A stretch of 64,000 nt of DNA from positions 62,001 to 126,000 of the forward strand of contig NZ_BMGP01000003.1 of assembly GCF_014640255.1 (NCBI RefSeq), read 5' to 3'. A model generated the notes under the pieces. That model was not told the DNA's origin, did no database searches, and saw only the letters and a list, made by a program, of their open reading frames with translations. This stretch comes from Subtercola lobariae (GTDB lineage Bacteria; Actinomycetota; Actinomycetes; Actinomycetales; Microbacteriaceae). Below are positions 1 through 8,509 of this stretch, piece after piece; the stretch's first letter is position 1; every line of letters begins with the position of its first letter. The position numbers were made by a program, and so were the translations under genes.

Positions 1-2010
1 CTCTATCTGCAGGGTGAAGGGGCTGGGGGTGCCGGGGCCGGGCATGCACTTTTCTGCGACAACGAGACCAACACCGCGCGCATCTACGGCGAGGCCGAAT
101 CGCCCGCCTACCCGAAAGACGGCATCAACGACTACATCGTGAGCGGCGCGGCGACGGTGAACCCCGAAGAGACGGGCACCAAGGCGGCGCTGCACTACTC
201 GGTGACGCTCGGGCCCGGCGAGAGCCGTGTCATTCGGGTGCGGCTCTCGAGCGGTGACGACGCGGAGTTCAACGCCGAGCGTGAGACGCCTTCGGCTACC
301 GGTGCTGCCGACGGCGGAGTGGGCATCGACGTGTCGGCCTACGACGCCGTGGTCGACCGCCGGCGCCGCGAGGCCGACGCGTTCTACGACAACCTGACTC
401 CGGCCGGAGCCTCAGCAGACGAAGCCCGAGTGCTTCGACAGGCCTTCGCCGGCCTGCTCTGGTCGAAGCAGTTCTTTCACTTCAACGTGCAGAAGTGGCT
501 CGACGGCGACCCCGCGACTCCCCCGCCACCGCCCGAGCGCGCCGCGGTGCGCAACGGATCGTGGCGGCACCTCGACGCGCACGACGTCATTCTCATGCCC
601 GACCCGTGGGAGTACCCGTGGTTCGCCGCGTGGGATCTCGCGTTTCATTGCGTGACGCTCGCCCACATCGACCCCTCGTTCGCGAAGGCGCAGCTCATTC
701 TGATGCTGCGCGAGTGGTACATGCACCCGAGCGGCCAGCTGCCGGCCTACGAGTGGAACTTCTCTGACGTGAACCCGCCGACGCACGCCTGGGCGGCCTT
801 GCACGTGTTTCTGCTCGACGGCGGCACCGACTACAGCTTCTTGGCGCGCGTCTTTCACAAGCTGCTGATGAATTTCACGTGGTGGACGAACAACAAAGAC
901 CGCGGCGAGAACAACCTGTTCGAGGGCGGCTTCATGGGCCTCGACAACATCGCGCCGCTCGACCGCTCGAAGCTGCCGCCCGAGGTCGGCTACCTCGAGC
1001 AGGCCGACTCCACGGCGTGGATGGCGATGTACGCCCTCGACCTGCTCAACATTGCGCTGCGCCTGGCTGGCAACGAACGCTCGTATGAGGACGTCGCCAC
1101 CAAGTTCATCGAACACTTTCTGCAGATCGCCAACTCGGCGAACGCCACCGGGCTGTGGGATGAAGAAGACGCGTTCTTCTACGACGTGCTGCACCTCGCC
1201 GACGGCCGTGACGTTCCCATGAAGGTGCGCTCGTTGGTCGGCCTCGTGCCGGTGGTGGCATCGCTGGTGTTCGACACCAACGAGTTCATCGCCCTGCCCG
1301 AGTTTCGCGACCGGGTGCTGTGGTATCTCGGCATGCACCCTGAGATGGCGCAGTCGTTTCACCAGCACACGAAAGACGGTGTGCAGTCGTATCTGCTCGC
1401 GCTGGTCTCGCCCGACCGCCTCAAGCGCATTCTGGCGAAGGTGTTCAACGAACAGGGCATGCTCTCTGACCACGGAATCCGCGGCATCTCGGCCTACCAC
1501 CGCGAGCACCCGTTCAGCGTCGAGGTCAATGGCGCCGAGGCCTCCGTCGACTACGAACCGGCCGAATCTACTTCTGGCCTGTTCGGCGGTAACTCGAACT
1601 GGCGCGGGCCTGTCTGGTTTCCGCTCAACGTGCTGTTCGTCGAGGCTCTGCGCAACTACGGCGCCACAGGCTCCCCCACGACGACGGTCGAATTTCCCGA
1701 AGGCTCCGGCACGTTCTTGACCTTCGACGAGGCGGCCGACGCGCTCTCGAGCCGGCTGATCTCGCTCTTTCTGCCCGGCGCAGACGGCAGACGGCCGGCG
1801 GATGCCCGCTACGAACTGCTTTCGACCGACCCCCGATGGCGCGACAACATCTTCTTCTACGAGTACTTCGACGGCGACACGGGCCAAGGCCTCGGCGCCT
1901 CGCACCAGACCGGCTGGACCGCACTCGTCGCCCACCTCATTCTCACCACCGGCGACCGCGATCAGAGCGTGGGGCCGGCGGCCAACGAAGTGACCCCCGA
2001 CGGGCCGTGA
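1..2010 (+). CDS. GH63 / MGH1-like glycoside hydrolase (5' end outside window)
   Basis: The frame is open from base 1 with no start, so the N-terminus lies outside the window; the first in-frame GTG (139) sits inside conserved sequence and is not a credible start. The protein is the (alpha/alpha)6-barrel half of a GH63/MGH1-type enzyme, a family of alpha-glucosidases and mannosylglycerate or glucosylglycerate hydrolases. Visible family features are FAAWDLAFHCVTLAHIDP (the Asp in WDLAFH is the expected general acid), LREWYMHPSGQLPAYEW, and NSNWRGPVWFPLN near the C-terminus. There is no membrane segment in the visible part, which suggests a cytosolic enzyme acting on an alpha-linked sugar or compatible solute. 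Exact substrate cannot be told from sequence. The gene converges on a MazF-like gene with a 48-base gap that contains three copies of CCCGTGAGCG-like sequence. Confidence 0.85.
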   Translation, partial: LYLQGEGAGGAGAGHALFCDNETNTARIYGEAESPAYPKDGINDYIVSGAATVNPEETGTKAALHYSVTLGPGESRVIRVRLSSGDDAEFNAERETPSATGAADGGVGIDVSAYDAVVDRRRREADAFYDNLTPAGASADEARVLRQAFAGLLWSKQFFHFNVQKWLDGDPATPPPPPERAAVRNGSWRHLDAHDVILMPDPWEYPWFAAWDLAFHCVTLAHIDPSFAKAQLILMLREWYMHPSGQLPAYEWNFSDVNPPTHAWAALHVFLLDGGTDYSFLARVFHKLLMNFTWWTNNKDRGENNLFEGGFMGLDNIAPLDRSKLPPEVGYLEQADSTAWMAMYALDLLNIALRLAGNERSYEDVATKFIEHFLQIANSANATGLWDEEDAFFYDVLHLADGRDVPMKVRSLVGLVPVVASLVFDTNEFIALPEFRDRVLWYLGMHPEMAQSFHQHTKDGVQSYLLALVSPDRLKRILAKVFNEQGMLSDHGIRGISAYHREHPFSVEVNGAEASVDYEPAESTSGLFGGNSNWRGPVWFPLNVLFVEALRNYGATGSPTTTVEFPEGSGTFLTFDEAADALSSRLISLFLPGADGRRPADARYELLSTDPRWRDNIFFYEYFDGDTGQGLGASHQTGWTALVAHLILTTGDRDQSVGPAANEVTPDGP

Positions 2011-2058
2011 GCGCCCGGGTTCCCGTGAGCGGGAGCCTGCCCGTGAGCGCCAGCCGAG

Positions 2059-2562
2059 CTACCAGCGGTAACGCGCCCTGAGCGCCTTCGCCACGGCATC
2101 GTAGGTACGGGCATCCAGAGCCGACCCTTCGCGGCGCATGCCGGCGTTGCTCACCCTGAACAGCCGGTCGAGGCGGGCCCAGGATGCCCGGCCACCCTGA
2201 TCCCAGCCGCCGGCGCCGAGCCGCAGTGCGCCCCGGTCACCCTCATGCGACTTGCTCGTGAGAGCGATGCCGAGGCAGGTCGACGCGCTCAGCCGCGCCA
2301 CGATGAGCACCGGGCGGTCTTTACCACGCCCGTCGTTCTCTTCGTAGGGAACCCACGTCCAGACGACTTCTCCCGGGTCTGGCCGCGAATCGGCATGCGG
2401 GGTGTAGCTGAGCTTCACCGTGCCGAGCGATCGCGGGTCGACCTGAACCGTCGCCGCCTTGCCCGAGGGTGGCTTCTGCGGGGTGGATGTTCGTGCGGGC
2501 GGTGTGCGTTGAACGCCGAGCATGCGGCCGATCGACCGCAATAGACCCGAAAGGCTAGCCAT
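2059..2562 (-). CDS. PemK/MazF-family toxin-like protein (orphan)
   Basis: 167 residues. The C-terminal about 110 residues match the PemK/MazF fold: PGEVVWTWVPYEENDGRGKDRP is followed by the strand VLIVARL and a later DRLFRV strand-helix element, as in MazF-type endoribonucleases. The N-terminal about 50 residues are a Pro/Ser/Thr-rich linker after a short hydrophobic helix, longer than in classical MazF (about 110 residues). No antitoxin-like gene lies on either side: the upstream neighbour is a small charged stress-type protein and the downstream neighbour is the convergent glycosidase. Free-standing PemK-like genes of this kind are common in actinobacteria and may not be active toxins. RNase activity is inferred from the family only. 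Confidence 0.7.
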   Translation of the reverse strand: MASLSGLLRSIGRMLGVQRTPPARTSTPQKPPSGKAATVQVDPRSLGTVKLSYTPHADSRPDPGEVVWTWVPYEENDGRGKDRPVLIVARLSASTCLGIALTSKSHEGDRGALRLGAGGWDQGGRASWARLDRLFRVSNAGMRREGSALDARTYDAVAKALRARYRW

Positions 2563-2580
2563 TCGGCCATCCTACGAGAA

Positions 2581-2621
2581 CGAGGCCCGGCGCCTGCGGT
2601 TCGCAGGGCAGCCGGGCCTCG
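2581..2621 (-). terminator. GC-rich hairpin after the small stress-type gene
   Basis: Perfect 11-base arms (2581-2591 and 2611-2621) with a nested CCTGCG/CGCAGG stem inside. It lies just downstream of the minus-strand gene ending at 2638. There is no clear U-tract, so termination is plausible rather than certain. Confidence 0.5.
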
Positions 2622-2637
2622 AGTCGGTGGGAGAAAA

Positions 2638-2832
2638 CTACTGGCGCAGGTTCTCTTTGTAGTCGTTCTTCGCCTGCGTGGCGTCACGATTCTTTTCGGC
2701 TGCCTTCACATCGGCGTTCGCCTTTGCCTCGTCGGCCTTGTCAGACAAACGGCCCTTGGTGTCGTCGAGGGTGCGGCTGATCTTCTCGCCGGTCGCCTCG
2801 GCAGCTTCTTTTGCGTTGTCAAGAAGTCCCAT
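2638..2832 (-). CDS. Small charged helical protein (CsbD/LEA-like stress protein)
   Basis: 64 residues, starting MGLLDNAKEAAEATGEK. I chose the ATG at 2830-2832 because GAAGGAG stands about six bases before it; the longer open frame from 2871 has no such site. The protein is almost entirely Ala, Lys, Glu and Asp, has no Cys or Trp, and should form one amphipathic helix or be disordered. Small CsbD-like or LEA-like proteins of this composition are common sigma-B-type or desiccation/osmotic stress proteins in actinobacteria. No catalytic motif is present. The family assignment rests on composition only and no specific function can be claimed. Confidence 0.7.
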   Translation of the reverse strand: MGLLDNAKEAAEATGEKISRTLDDTKGRLSDKADEAKANADVKAAEKNRDATQAKNDYKENLRQ

Positions 2833-3061
2833 GGTGTACTCCTTCTCTCGTGTGCCCCAGTCGGGCACCACTTACCTTCTACACAGTAGGCACGCCTCGA
2901 AAGCTCGTAAACCCGATGGTGCCGATTCGTGAATCGTGCTAAGGCGCGACGTTCTGGGCGGCGCGATCATTGTGCGATGTCGACAGCGGAGTTCGGTTCG
3001 ACCTGTGGCTTGTCGCATAATGGGTGACGGCATCGAGGCCACGGAAAGGCAGCCCCCGTTT

Positions 3062-4840
3062 ATGAGCACCAGCAGCACTGATACCGGCACCACCGAATCC
3101 GGAACCACCGAATCTGGCACCACCGATACCGGCAGCACTGAACCGTTCACCGCGACGAGGCCGTGGCTCAGCAGCTATGCAGAGGGCGTGCCCAGTGACA
3201 TCGAACTGCCCACCGAATCGCTCGTCGATTTCATCGAAGGGTCAGTTGCCCGCCACGGGCGCCGAGTGGCTCTGGAGTTTTTCGGCAGCGAGACCACCTA
3301 CCGCGAGCTGGGTGAGCAGATCGATCGGGCCGCCGAGGGCCTGCGCAAGCTGGGTGTCAAGCACGGCGACCGGGTCGCTCTGGTGCTGCCGAACTGCCCG
3401 CAGCACATCGCCGCGTTCTACGCCGTTCTTCGCTTGGGCGCCATCGTGGTGGAGCACAACCCGCTCTACACCCCGCGTGAGCTTCGGCACCAGTTCGAAG
3501 ACCACGGCGCCTCAGTCGTGATCGCCTGGGACAAGGTGTGCGAGACCATTCAGAAGATGCCGGATGATCTTGCCGTCAGTCATCTGATCTCCGTCGACCT
3601 CACCCGCGCAATGCCGCTCTCGACCCGAGCTGCCCTGCGACTGCCGATCAAGCGCGCCCACGAATCGCGAAATGCCCTGCACGCGAAGGCGCGTCGCACC
3701 GTGACGTGGGAGTCGCTGCTTGCGCACCGCCGCATCAAGAAGTCGGTCGCCAAGCCGAGCGTCGACGACATCGCCTTGCTGCAGTACACCAGCGGCACAA
3801 CGGGCGCGCCGAAGGGTGCCATGCTCACCCACCTCAATTTGCACGTCAACGCCCTGCAGGGCCGCGCCTGGGTGCCCGGAATGAGCGAAGGCGCCGAGGT
3901 GGTCTACGGCGTGCTGCCGATGTTCCACGCCTATGGGCTCACGCTCTGCCTCACCTTCGCCATGAGCCTCGGAGCCAGGCTCGTTCTGCTGCCGCGCTTC
4001 GACGTCGACCTCGTGCTGCGGGCGGCGAAGAAGAACCCGCCGACGTTCTTGCCGGCAGTGCCGCCGATCTACCAGAGGCTCGCCGTGGCGGCGAAGGAGC
4101 GCGGGGTCGATCTGACGGGCATCCGGGTGTCGATTTCGGGCGCGATGAACCTGCCGGTCGCCACCGTCGAGCTCTGGGAGAGCGTCACGGGTGGTCTGCT
4201 GGTCGAGGGTTACGGCTTGACCGAGACATCGCCTATCGCGTTGGGCAACCCGGTCGGGCCGACCAGACGCGCAGGGTCGATCGGCCTGCCGTTTCCGAAC
4301 ACCGAGATTCGCATCGTCGACCCCGAGAATGTGGAGACAGATCGGGCAGTAGGCGAGGCAGGCGAATTGCTCATTCGGGGGCCCCAGGTCTTCTCTGGTT
4401 ACTGGGGTAAGCCCGATCAGACTCGAGAGGTGTTGCTCGAGGGCGGCTGGTTCAGAACAGGCGACATCGTGTCGATCGACGCAGACGGATTCGTCTCGGT
4501 GGTCGACCGCATCAAAGAGCTCATCATCACGGGCGGCTTCAACGTCTCGCCGTCTGAAGTCGAAGACGCGGTGCGCACTCACTCCAGCGTGAAAGACGTG
4601 GCCGTCGTCGGCTTGCCGGGCGCCAAGGGCGGAGAAGACGTGGTTGCTGCAGTAGTGCTGAAGCCAGGGCAGATGCTCGACGAGAGGGCGATTCGCGACC
4701 TCTGCCGCGACCACCTGGCCGCCTATAAGGTGCCCCGCCGCGTGGTCGAGTTGGATGAACTGCCGGTGTCGCTCATCGGCAAGGTGTTGCGCCGTAAGGT
4801 GCGCGACGACCTGCTGAGTGCCGACGAGGCGCAGAGCTAG
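3062..4840 (+). CDS. fadD: Long-chain fatty-acid--CoA ligase (AMP-binding)
   Basis: 592 residues from the ATG at 3062; other in-frame starts at 2936 and 3020 would add unconserved sequence. It activates fatty acids as acyl-adenylates and then acyl-CoA in the cytosol, feeding beta-oxidation or lipid synthesis. The AMP-binding P-loop YTSGTTGAPKGAM is near residue 241; VEGYGLTETSP (A5 motif), FRTGDIVSIDADGFVSVVDR (A7/A8) and the C-terminal IGKVLRRK carrying the catalytic Lys are all present. The first about 28 residues are a Thr/Ser/Glu/Gly repeat encoded by a 15-base tandem repeat, absent from typical FadD. Upstream is a divergent stress-type gene. Downstream, a strong hairpin separates it from convergent amt. 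fadA and fadB lie 7 kb away, not in the same operon. Chain-length preference is unknown. Confidence 0.92.
   Translation: MSTSSTDTGTTESGTTESGTTDTGSTEPFTATRPWLSSYAEGVPSDIELPTESLVDFIEGSVARHGRRVALEFFGSETTYRELGEQIDRAAEGLRKLGVKHGDRVALVLPNCPQHIAAFYAVLRLGAIVVEHNPLYTPRELRHQFEDHGASVVIAWDKVCETIQKMPDDLAVSHLISVDLTRAMPLSTRAALRLPIKRAHESRNALHAKARRTVTWESLLAHRRIKKSVAKPSVDDIALLQYTSGTTGAPKGAMLTHLNLHVNALQGRAWVPGMSEGAEVVYGVLPMFHAYGLTLCLTFAMSLGARLVLLPRFDVDLVLRAAKKNPPTFLPAVPPIYQRLAVAAKERGVDLTGIRVSISGAMNLPVATVELWESVTGGLLVEGYGLTETSPIALGNPVGPTRRAGSIGLPFPNTEIRIVDPENVETDRAVGEAGELLIRGPQVFSGYWGKPDQTREVLLEGGWFRTGDIVSIDADGFVSVVDRIKELIITGGFNVSPSEVEDAVRTHSSVKDVAVVGLPGAKGGEDVVAAVVLKPGQMLDERAIRDLCRDHLAAYKVPRRVVELDELPVSLIGKVLRRKVRDDLLSADEAQS
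3071..3145 (+). repeat. Five 15-base tandem units inside the fadD N-terminus
   Basis: Five imperfect 15-base units (starting 3071, 3086, 3101, 3116, 3131) encode a five-residue motif of the form G-T-T-E/D-S/T. The repeat keeps the frame and precedes the folded AMP-binding domain. Confidence 0.8.
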
Positions 4841-4871
4841 GCGCACGCGCGCCTTCACTCGGCGCAACGCA

Positions 4872-4913
4872 AAAAGCTGGGTACCACTCCCGAAGGAGCG
4901 ATACCCAGCTTTT
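4872..4913. terminator. Bidirectional hairpin terminator between fadD and amt
   Basis: Perfect 12-base arms AAAAGCTGGGTA / TACCCAGCTTTT with a nested CTCC-CGAA-GGAG hairpin in the loop. The A-tract on one side and T-tract on the other make it an intrinsic terminator in both directions, serving the two convergent genes. Confidence 0.85.
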
Positions 4914-4941
4914 CTGCTGTTGCTGTTGGTGCAGGCGGTGG

Positions 4942-6219
4942 TTACGCCGGGTCGAGAGCGTAGCTCTCTTCGCCGTGAACCGCCGTGTCGACGCCAGCGA
5001 TCTCGTCTTCGCTGGTGATGCGGAAGCCCATCGTCTTCTGGATGATCGTGCCGATGATCCAGGCGAGAACGAAGGAGTACCCCATGACCGCGAATGCTGC
5101 GCCGGCCTGCTTACCGAGCTGAGCGAAGCTGCCGGTGTCGATGAGGCCGATGCCGGCGCCGAAGATACCGATGTAGAGGGTACCGAAGAGACCGCCGATG
5201 AGGTGGATGCCCACCACGTCGAGTGAGTCGTCGAAGCCGAGCTTGAACTTCAGCTCGATGGTGAGGCAGCACAGGCCACCGGCGAGCAGACCGAGCAGCA
5301 GCCCCCAACCGGGCGTCAGAATGTTACAGGCCGGGGTGATGGCGACGAGGCCGGTGACCGCGCCCGAAGCGGCACCGATAGAGGTGGCCTTGCCGTCTTT
5401 GATCTTCTCAACGATCAGCCAGCCGATGATGGCGGCGGCGGGAGCGGCCAGGGTGTTGATCCAGGCGATGGCTGCGACGCCGTCAACTGCGGCTTCTGAA
5501 CCGGAGTTGAAGCCGAACCAACCGAACCAGAGCAGCGAAGCACCGAGAAGTGTCAGCGGAACGTTGTGAGGCTTCTGAATGCCCTTTTGGAATCCGATGC
5601 GCTTGCCGAGTACCAGTGCGAGAGCGAGGCCCGCCGCACCAGCGTTGATGTGCACTGCAGTACCACCCGCGAAGTCATTGACGCCCCACGCCGAAGCCCA
5701 GCCGTTGCCGAGGTTGAACACCCAGAACGCGACGGGGAAGTAGACGATCGTGCCCCAAATACCGGCGAAAACCATCCACGCACCGAACTTGGCGCGGTCT
5801 GCAATGGCACCCGAGATGAGCGCTACGGTGATGATGGCAAACGTGGCCTGGAAGCCGACGAACGCCAACTGAGGCAGTTCTGGGCTCATCGACCCGGGGT
5901 TGTCACCCGCACCGAGCAGGCCGGTCAGCAAGAACAGCGGGTTCGACGAGTCGAACGGGTTACCCACCAGACCCGGAATACCGCCCGTTCCGAACGACAT
6001 ACCGAACCCGTAGATCACCCACAACACGCCAATCAAACCCATGGCGCCGAAGCTCATCATCATCATGCTGACAACGCTCTTTGCCTTGACCATGCCGCCG
6101 TAGAAGAAGGCGACACCGGGGGTCATGATGAGCACGAGGGCGGCTGCGACAAGCAGCCACAGGGCGTTTACAGCGGATTGAACGTCTCCAGCTGTTGGAT
6201 CATCTGCTAGGAACATCAT
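4942..6219 (-). CDS. amt: Ammonium transporter (Amt/MEP/Rh)
   Basis: 425 residues with eleven strongly hydrophobic segments, the standard size and topology for Amt. It moves ammonium/ammonia across the cytoplasmic membrane. Conserved elements include FFYGGMVKAKSVVSMMMMSF near the N-terminus, the first pore His in GGTAVHINAGAAGLALALVL, LLWFGWFGFNSGS, and the second pore His in DVVGIHLIGGLFGTLYIG. GAGAGGTAA-type purine-rich sequence precedes the start; translation may begin at the first or second Met. Upstream, at 6346-6392, are GlnR-like boxes. In many actinobacteria amt is followed by glnK and glnD; here a terminator follows directly and neither gene is present in the window. Confidence 0.97.
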   Translation of the reverse strand: MMFLADDPTAGDVQSAVNALWLLVAAALVLIMTPGVAFFYGGMVKAKSVVSMMMMSFGAMGLIGVLWVIYGFGMSFGTGGIPGLVGNPFDSSNPLFLLTGLLGAGDNPGSMSPELPQLAFVGFQATFAIITVALISGAIADRAKFGAWMVFAGIWGTIVYFPVAFWVFNLGNGWASAWGVNDFAGGTAVHINAGAAGLALALVLGKRIGFQKGIQKPHNVPLTLLGASLLWFGWFGFNSGSEAAVDGVAAIAWINTLAAPAAAIIGWLIVEKIKDGKATSIGAASGAVTGLVAITPACNILTPGWGLLLGLLAGGLCCLTIELKFKLGFDDSLDVVGIHLIGGLFGTLYIGIFGAGIGLIDTGSFAQLGKQAGAAFAVMGYSFVLAWIIGTIIQKTMGFRITSEDEIAGVDTAVHGEESYALDPA

Positions 6220-6345
6220 TGGAAAATTACCTCTCTCGAACCGAGTAAATGCACCGGTGCGCAGATGTCCCCCACAGTTCGGGTCTGCTCGCCTCGGCTA
6301 CGCCATTAGCTTCGTGGGTCGAGGTTTCGGCTGAGGTGAATCTAT

Positions 6346-6392
6346 GTTTCGCGTTCGTAACGCCATACATGCCTTTGTAACAACTGTGTTTC
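6346..6392 (-). promoter_or_regulatory. GlnR-type operator cluster upstream of amt
   Basis: Read on the minus strand towards amt: GAAAC-n6-GTTAC (6392-6377), then, after a further 15 bases, GTTAC-n6-GAAAC (6361-6346). The second element is an exact match to the actinobacterial GlnR consensus gTnAC-n6-GaAAc. The first is the same half-sites in the reverse order used between adjacent boxes. The cluster ends 127 bases before the amt start. Binding by GlnR is inferred from the consensus; the glnR gene is not in the window. Confidence 0.72.
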
Positions 6393-6501
6393 GGGCTGCC
6401 GACAATTCGATTGAAATCTGTACCCCCTCTTCGGGTGACAAATCTGTCGTGCGTGAGGTGCGCATCCGCATGGTTTCGCGGATGCTCGGCGAAGCCTCTG
6501 G

Positions 6502-7539
6502 CTACGCTTGCGTCGACGCGATCAATCGAGACACCGACCGCAGGTATTTCTTGCGATAGCCACCATTCATCATGTCTCCGGCAAAAACCTCGTCGAGTGG
6601 CAGCCCGGTGGCCACTATGGGCAACTGGGCGTCGTAGACCCGGTCGATGAAGGCGACGAAACGCAGCGCGTCGGTCTGGTTCACCAGCGTCGAAACGTCA
6701 GTGATGACCAGTGCGTCGAGGCCGTCGAGCAGCTTGACGTACTTCGACGGGTGCAGACTGCCGAGAAAGCTGATGAGCTCGCTGAAGGAGTCGACCGTGT
6801 AATGGCTGCCCCGGGCATCCAACTCGGCGAGCCGTGCTTCGAGTTCATCGTCGGTGAGAGTTGTGGCGTGGCCTTCTATGTTGCGGCGGCGGTAGTCGAG
6901 ACCATCGATGCGAATGATATCGAATCGGCCAGAGAGCGCCTGAATTTCGCGCAAGAAGTCTTGAGCGGCGAACCGGCCTTCGCCGAGAGCGTTCGGCGGG
7001 GTGTTCGAGGTCGCGGCTATTTTTGTTCCGGTGGCAACCAGGTCGCCGAGCAGGCGGGTCATCATCATGGTGTCGCCCGGGTCGTCGAGTTCGAACTCGT
7101 CGATGGCGATGAGCTTCGCGCCCGTGAGCAGTTTGACCGTGTCGAGGTACCCGAGCGCGCCGACGAGCGCGGTGAACTCGATGAAGGTGCCGAAGTATTT
7201 AGGCGCGGGCGCCGCATGCCAGAGCGATGCGAGCAGGTGGGTCTTGCCCACGCCGAAACCGCCGTCGAGGTACACACCCGGCTTTGCCTCGGGTGCCTTC
7301 TTGGCTCGGCCGAAGAAGCCGCCCGACTTAGAAGCGCCCCAGTTCTGCTCGAACGCGCGCACCTTCTGAAGTGTTTCGGCTTGTGACGGATAATCGGGGT
7401 CGGGTCGGTATGAGTCGAATGATGCCGTGTCAAACTGGCGCGGTGGCACCAGAACGGCAGCCATCTCTGCCCCACTGAGCGTGGGCCGCAGATCAACGAG
7501 ATGCAATGGAATAGTTGTACTGCCGCTGTCGGTTGTCAT
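6502..7539 (-). CDS. zapE: Cell division protein ZapE (AFG1-like ATPase)
   Basis: 345 residues from the ATG at 7539; a TTG three codons upstream is an alternative. It is an AFG1/ZapE P-loop ATPase, associated with the Z-ring in bacteria and with mitochondrial protein quality control in eukaryotes. Walker A is GGFGVGKTHLL, Walker B is LIAIDEFELDDPGD, and a sensor-type segment TSNTPPNALGEGRF follows. Length fits the family (about 340-370). It is divergent from the rhodanese gene, with 62 bases between the starts, so the two probably share a promoter region. This zapE/rhodanese/sufE neighbourhood recurs in actinobacteria, although the functional link is unclear. Confidence 0.9.
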   Translation of the reverse strand: MTTDSGSTTIPLHLVDLRPTLSGAEMAAVLVPPRQFDTASFDSYRPDPDYPSQAETLQKVRAFEQNWGASKSGGFFGRAKKAPEAKPGVYLDGGFGVGKTHLLASLWHAAPAPKYFGTFIEFTALVGALGYLDTVKLLTGAKLIAIDEFELDDPGDTMMMTRLLGDLVATGTKIAATSNTPPNALGEGRFAAQDFLREIQALSGRFDIIRIDGLDYRRRNIEGHATTLTDDELEARLAELDARGSHYTVDSFSELISFLGSLHPSKYVKLLDGLDALVITDVSTLVNQTDALRFVAFIDRVYDAQLPIVATGLPLDEVFAGDMMNGGYRKKYLRSVSRLIASTQA

Positions 7540-7601
7540 CACTAGCAATTAAAGCGCACGAATGAACCACCCGGCCGCACGGCCGCAACCCGGAGGTAAC
7601 A

Positions 7602-8507
7602 ATGGCTGCCGAAGCCGACACCACACCCAAATTCGCCGAATACGCTCACCCCAACCGTCTGGTGAGCACGGAGTGGCTCGCCGAACACCTGGGAGACACC
7701 GATCTCGTGGTCGTCGAGTCTGACGAAGACGTGCTGCTGTACGAGACCGGCCACATTCCGGGTGCCGTGAAGATCGACTGGCACACCGACCTCAACGACC
7801 CGGTGACCCGCGACTACATCTTCGGCGAAGAGTTCGCTGTTCTCGCTGGCAGCCGTGGCATCGACCGCAACTCGACCGTGGTCATCTACGGCGACAAGAG
7901 CAACTGGTGGGCCGCGTACACGCTCTGGGTGTTCAGCCTGTTCGGCCACGAAGACGTGCGTCTGCTCGACGGCGGCCGTGACAAGTGGATTGCCGAGGGT
8001 CGCGAGATCACCACCGACCAGCCCGACGTGACGCCGGTCGAGTACCCCATTGCCGAGCGCAGCGACGTCGAGATTCGCGCCTTCAAAGACGACGTGCTCG
8101 AGCATTTGGATGCCGGTGGCAAGCTCATCGATGTTCGCTCGCCCGAAGAGTACAGCGGTGAGCGCACCACCGCGCCGGCCTACCCCGAAGAGGGCGCCTT
8201 GCGCGCCGGGCACATCCCGAGTGCTCATAACGTGCCGTGGGCCAAAGCGGCTGCCGAAGACGGCACCTTCAAGCCACTCGCCGATCTGAACGCGATCTAC
8301 CGCGAAGGGCTCGGCCTCGACGACAGCTCCGACGTCATCGCGTACTGCCGCATCGGCGAGCGTTCGAGCCACACCTGGTTCGTACTGACCCACCTGTTGG
8401 GCTTCGAAGGCGTGCGCAACTACGACGGATCGTGGACCGAGTGGGGTTCTGCCGTGCGCGTGCCCATCGTTCAGGGCTCCGACCGCGGCGAGCACGTCGC
8501 GAAATAG
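7602..8507 (+). CDS. sseA: Thiosulfate sulfurtransferase (two rhodanese domains)
   Basis: 301 residues; GGAGG precedes the ATG. Two rhodanese domains are visible. The N-terminal one is inactive, with Asp (YGDKSNWW) where the Cys loop would be. The C-terminal one carries the active-site loop [12 protein letters not shown] with Cys249. CRIGERS is the loop typical of the actinobacterial SseA/CysA group. It transfers a sulfane sulfur from thiosulfate or a similar donor. The stop is two bases before the sufE start, so the two are almost certainly co-transcribed, which fits sulfur trafficking to Fe-S assembly. Confidence 0.93.
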   Translation: MAAEADTTPKFAEYAHPNRLVSTEWLAEHLGDTDLVVVESDEDVLLYETGHIPGAVKIDWHTDLNDPVTRDYIFGEEFAVLAGSRGIDRNSTVVIYGDKSNWWAAYTLWVFSLFGHEDVRLLDGGRDKWIAEGREITTDQPDVTPVEYPIAERSDVEIRAFKDDVLEHLDAGGKLIDVRSPEEYSGERTTAPAYPEEGALRAGHIPSAHNVPWAKAAAEDGTFKPLADLNAIYREGLGLDDSSDVIAYCRIGERSSHTWFVLTHLLGFEGVRNYDGSWTEWGSAVRVPIVQGSDRGEHVAK

Positions 8508-8509
8508 CG

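Noticed and set aside
412-1935. 507-codon minus-strand frame opposite the GH63 gene
   Set aside because: Same high-GC shadow effect; composition is Arg/Val/His-rich with no family resemblance.
6220-6345. Riboswitch or leader in the 282-base gap before amt
   Set aside because: No conserved secondary structure recognised; the GlnR-like boxes account for the regulatory part.
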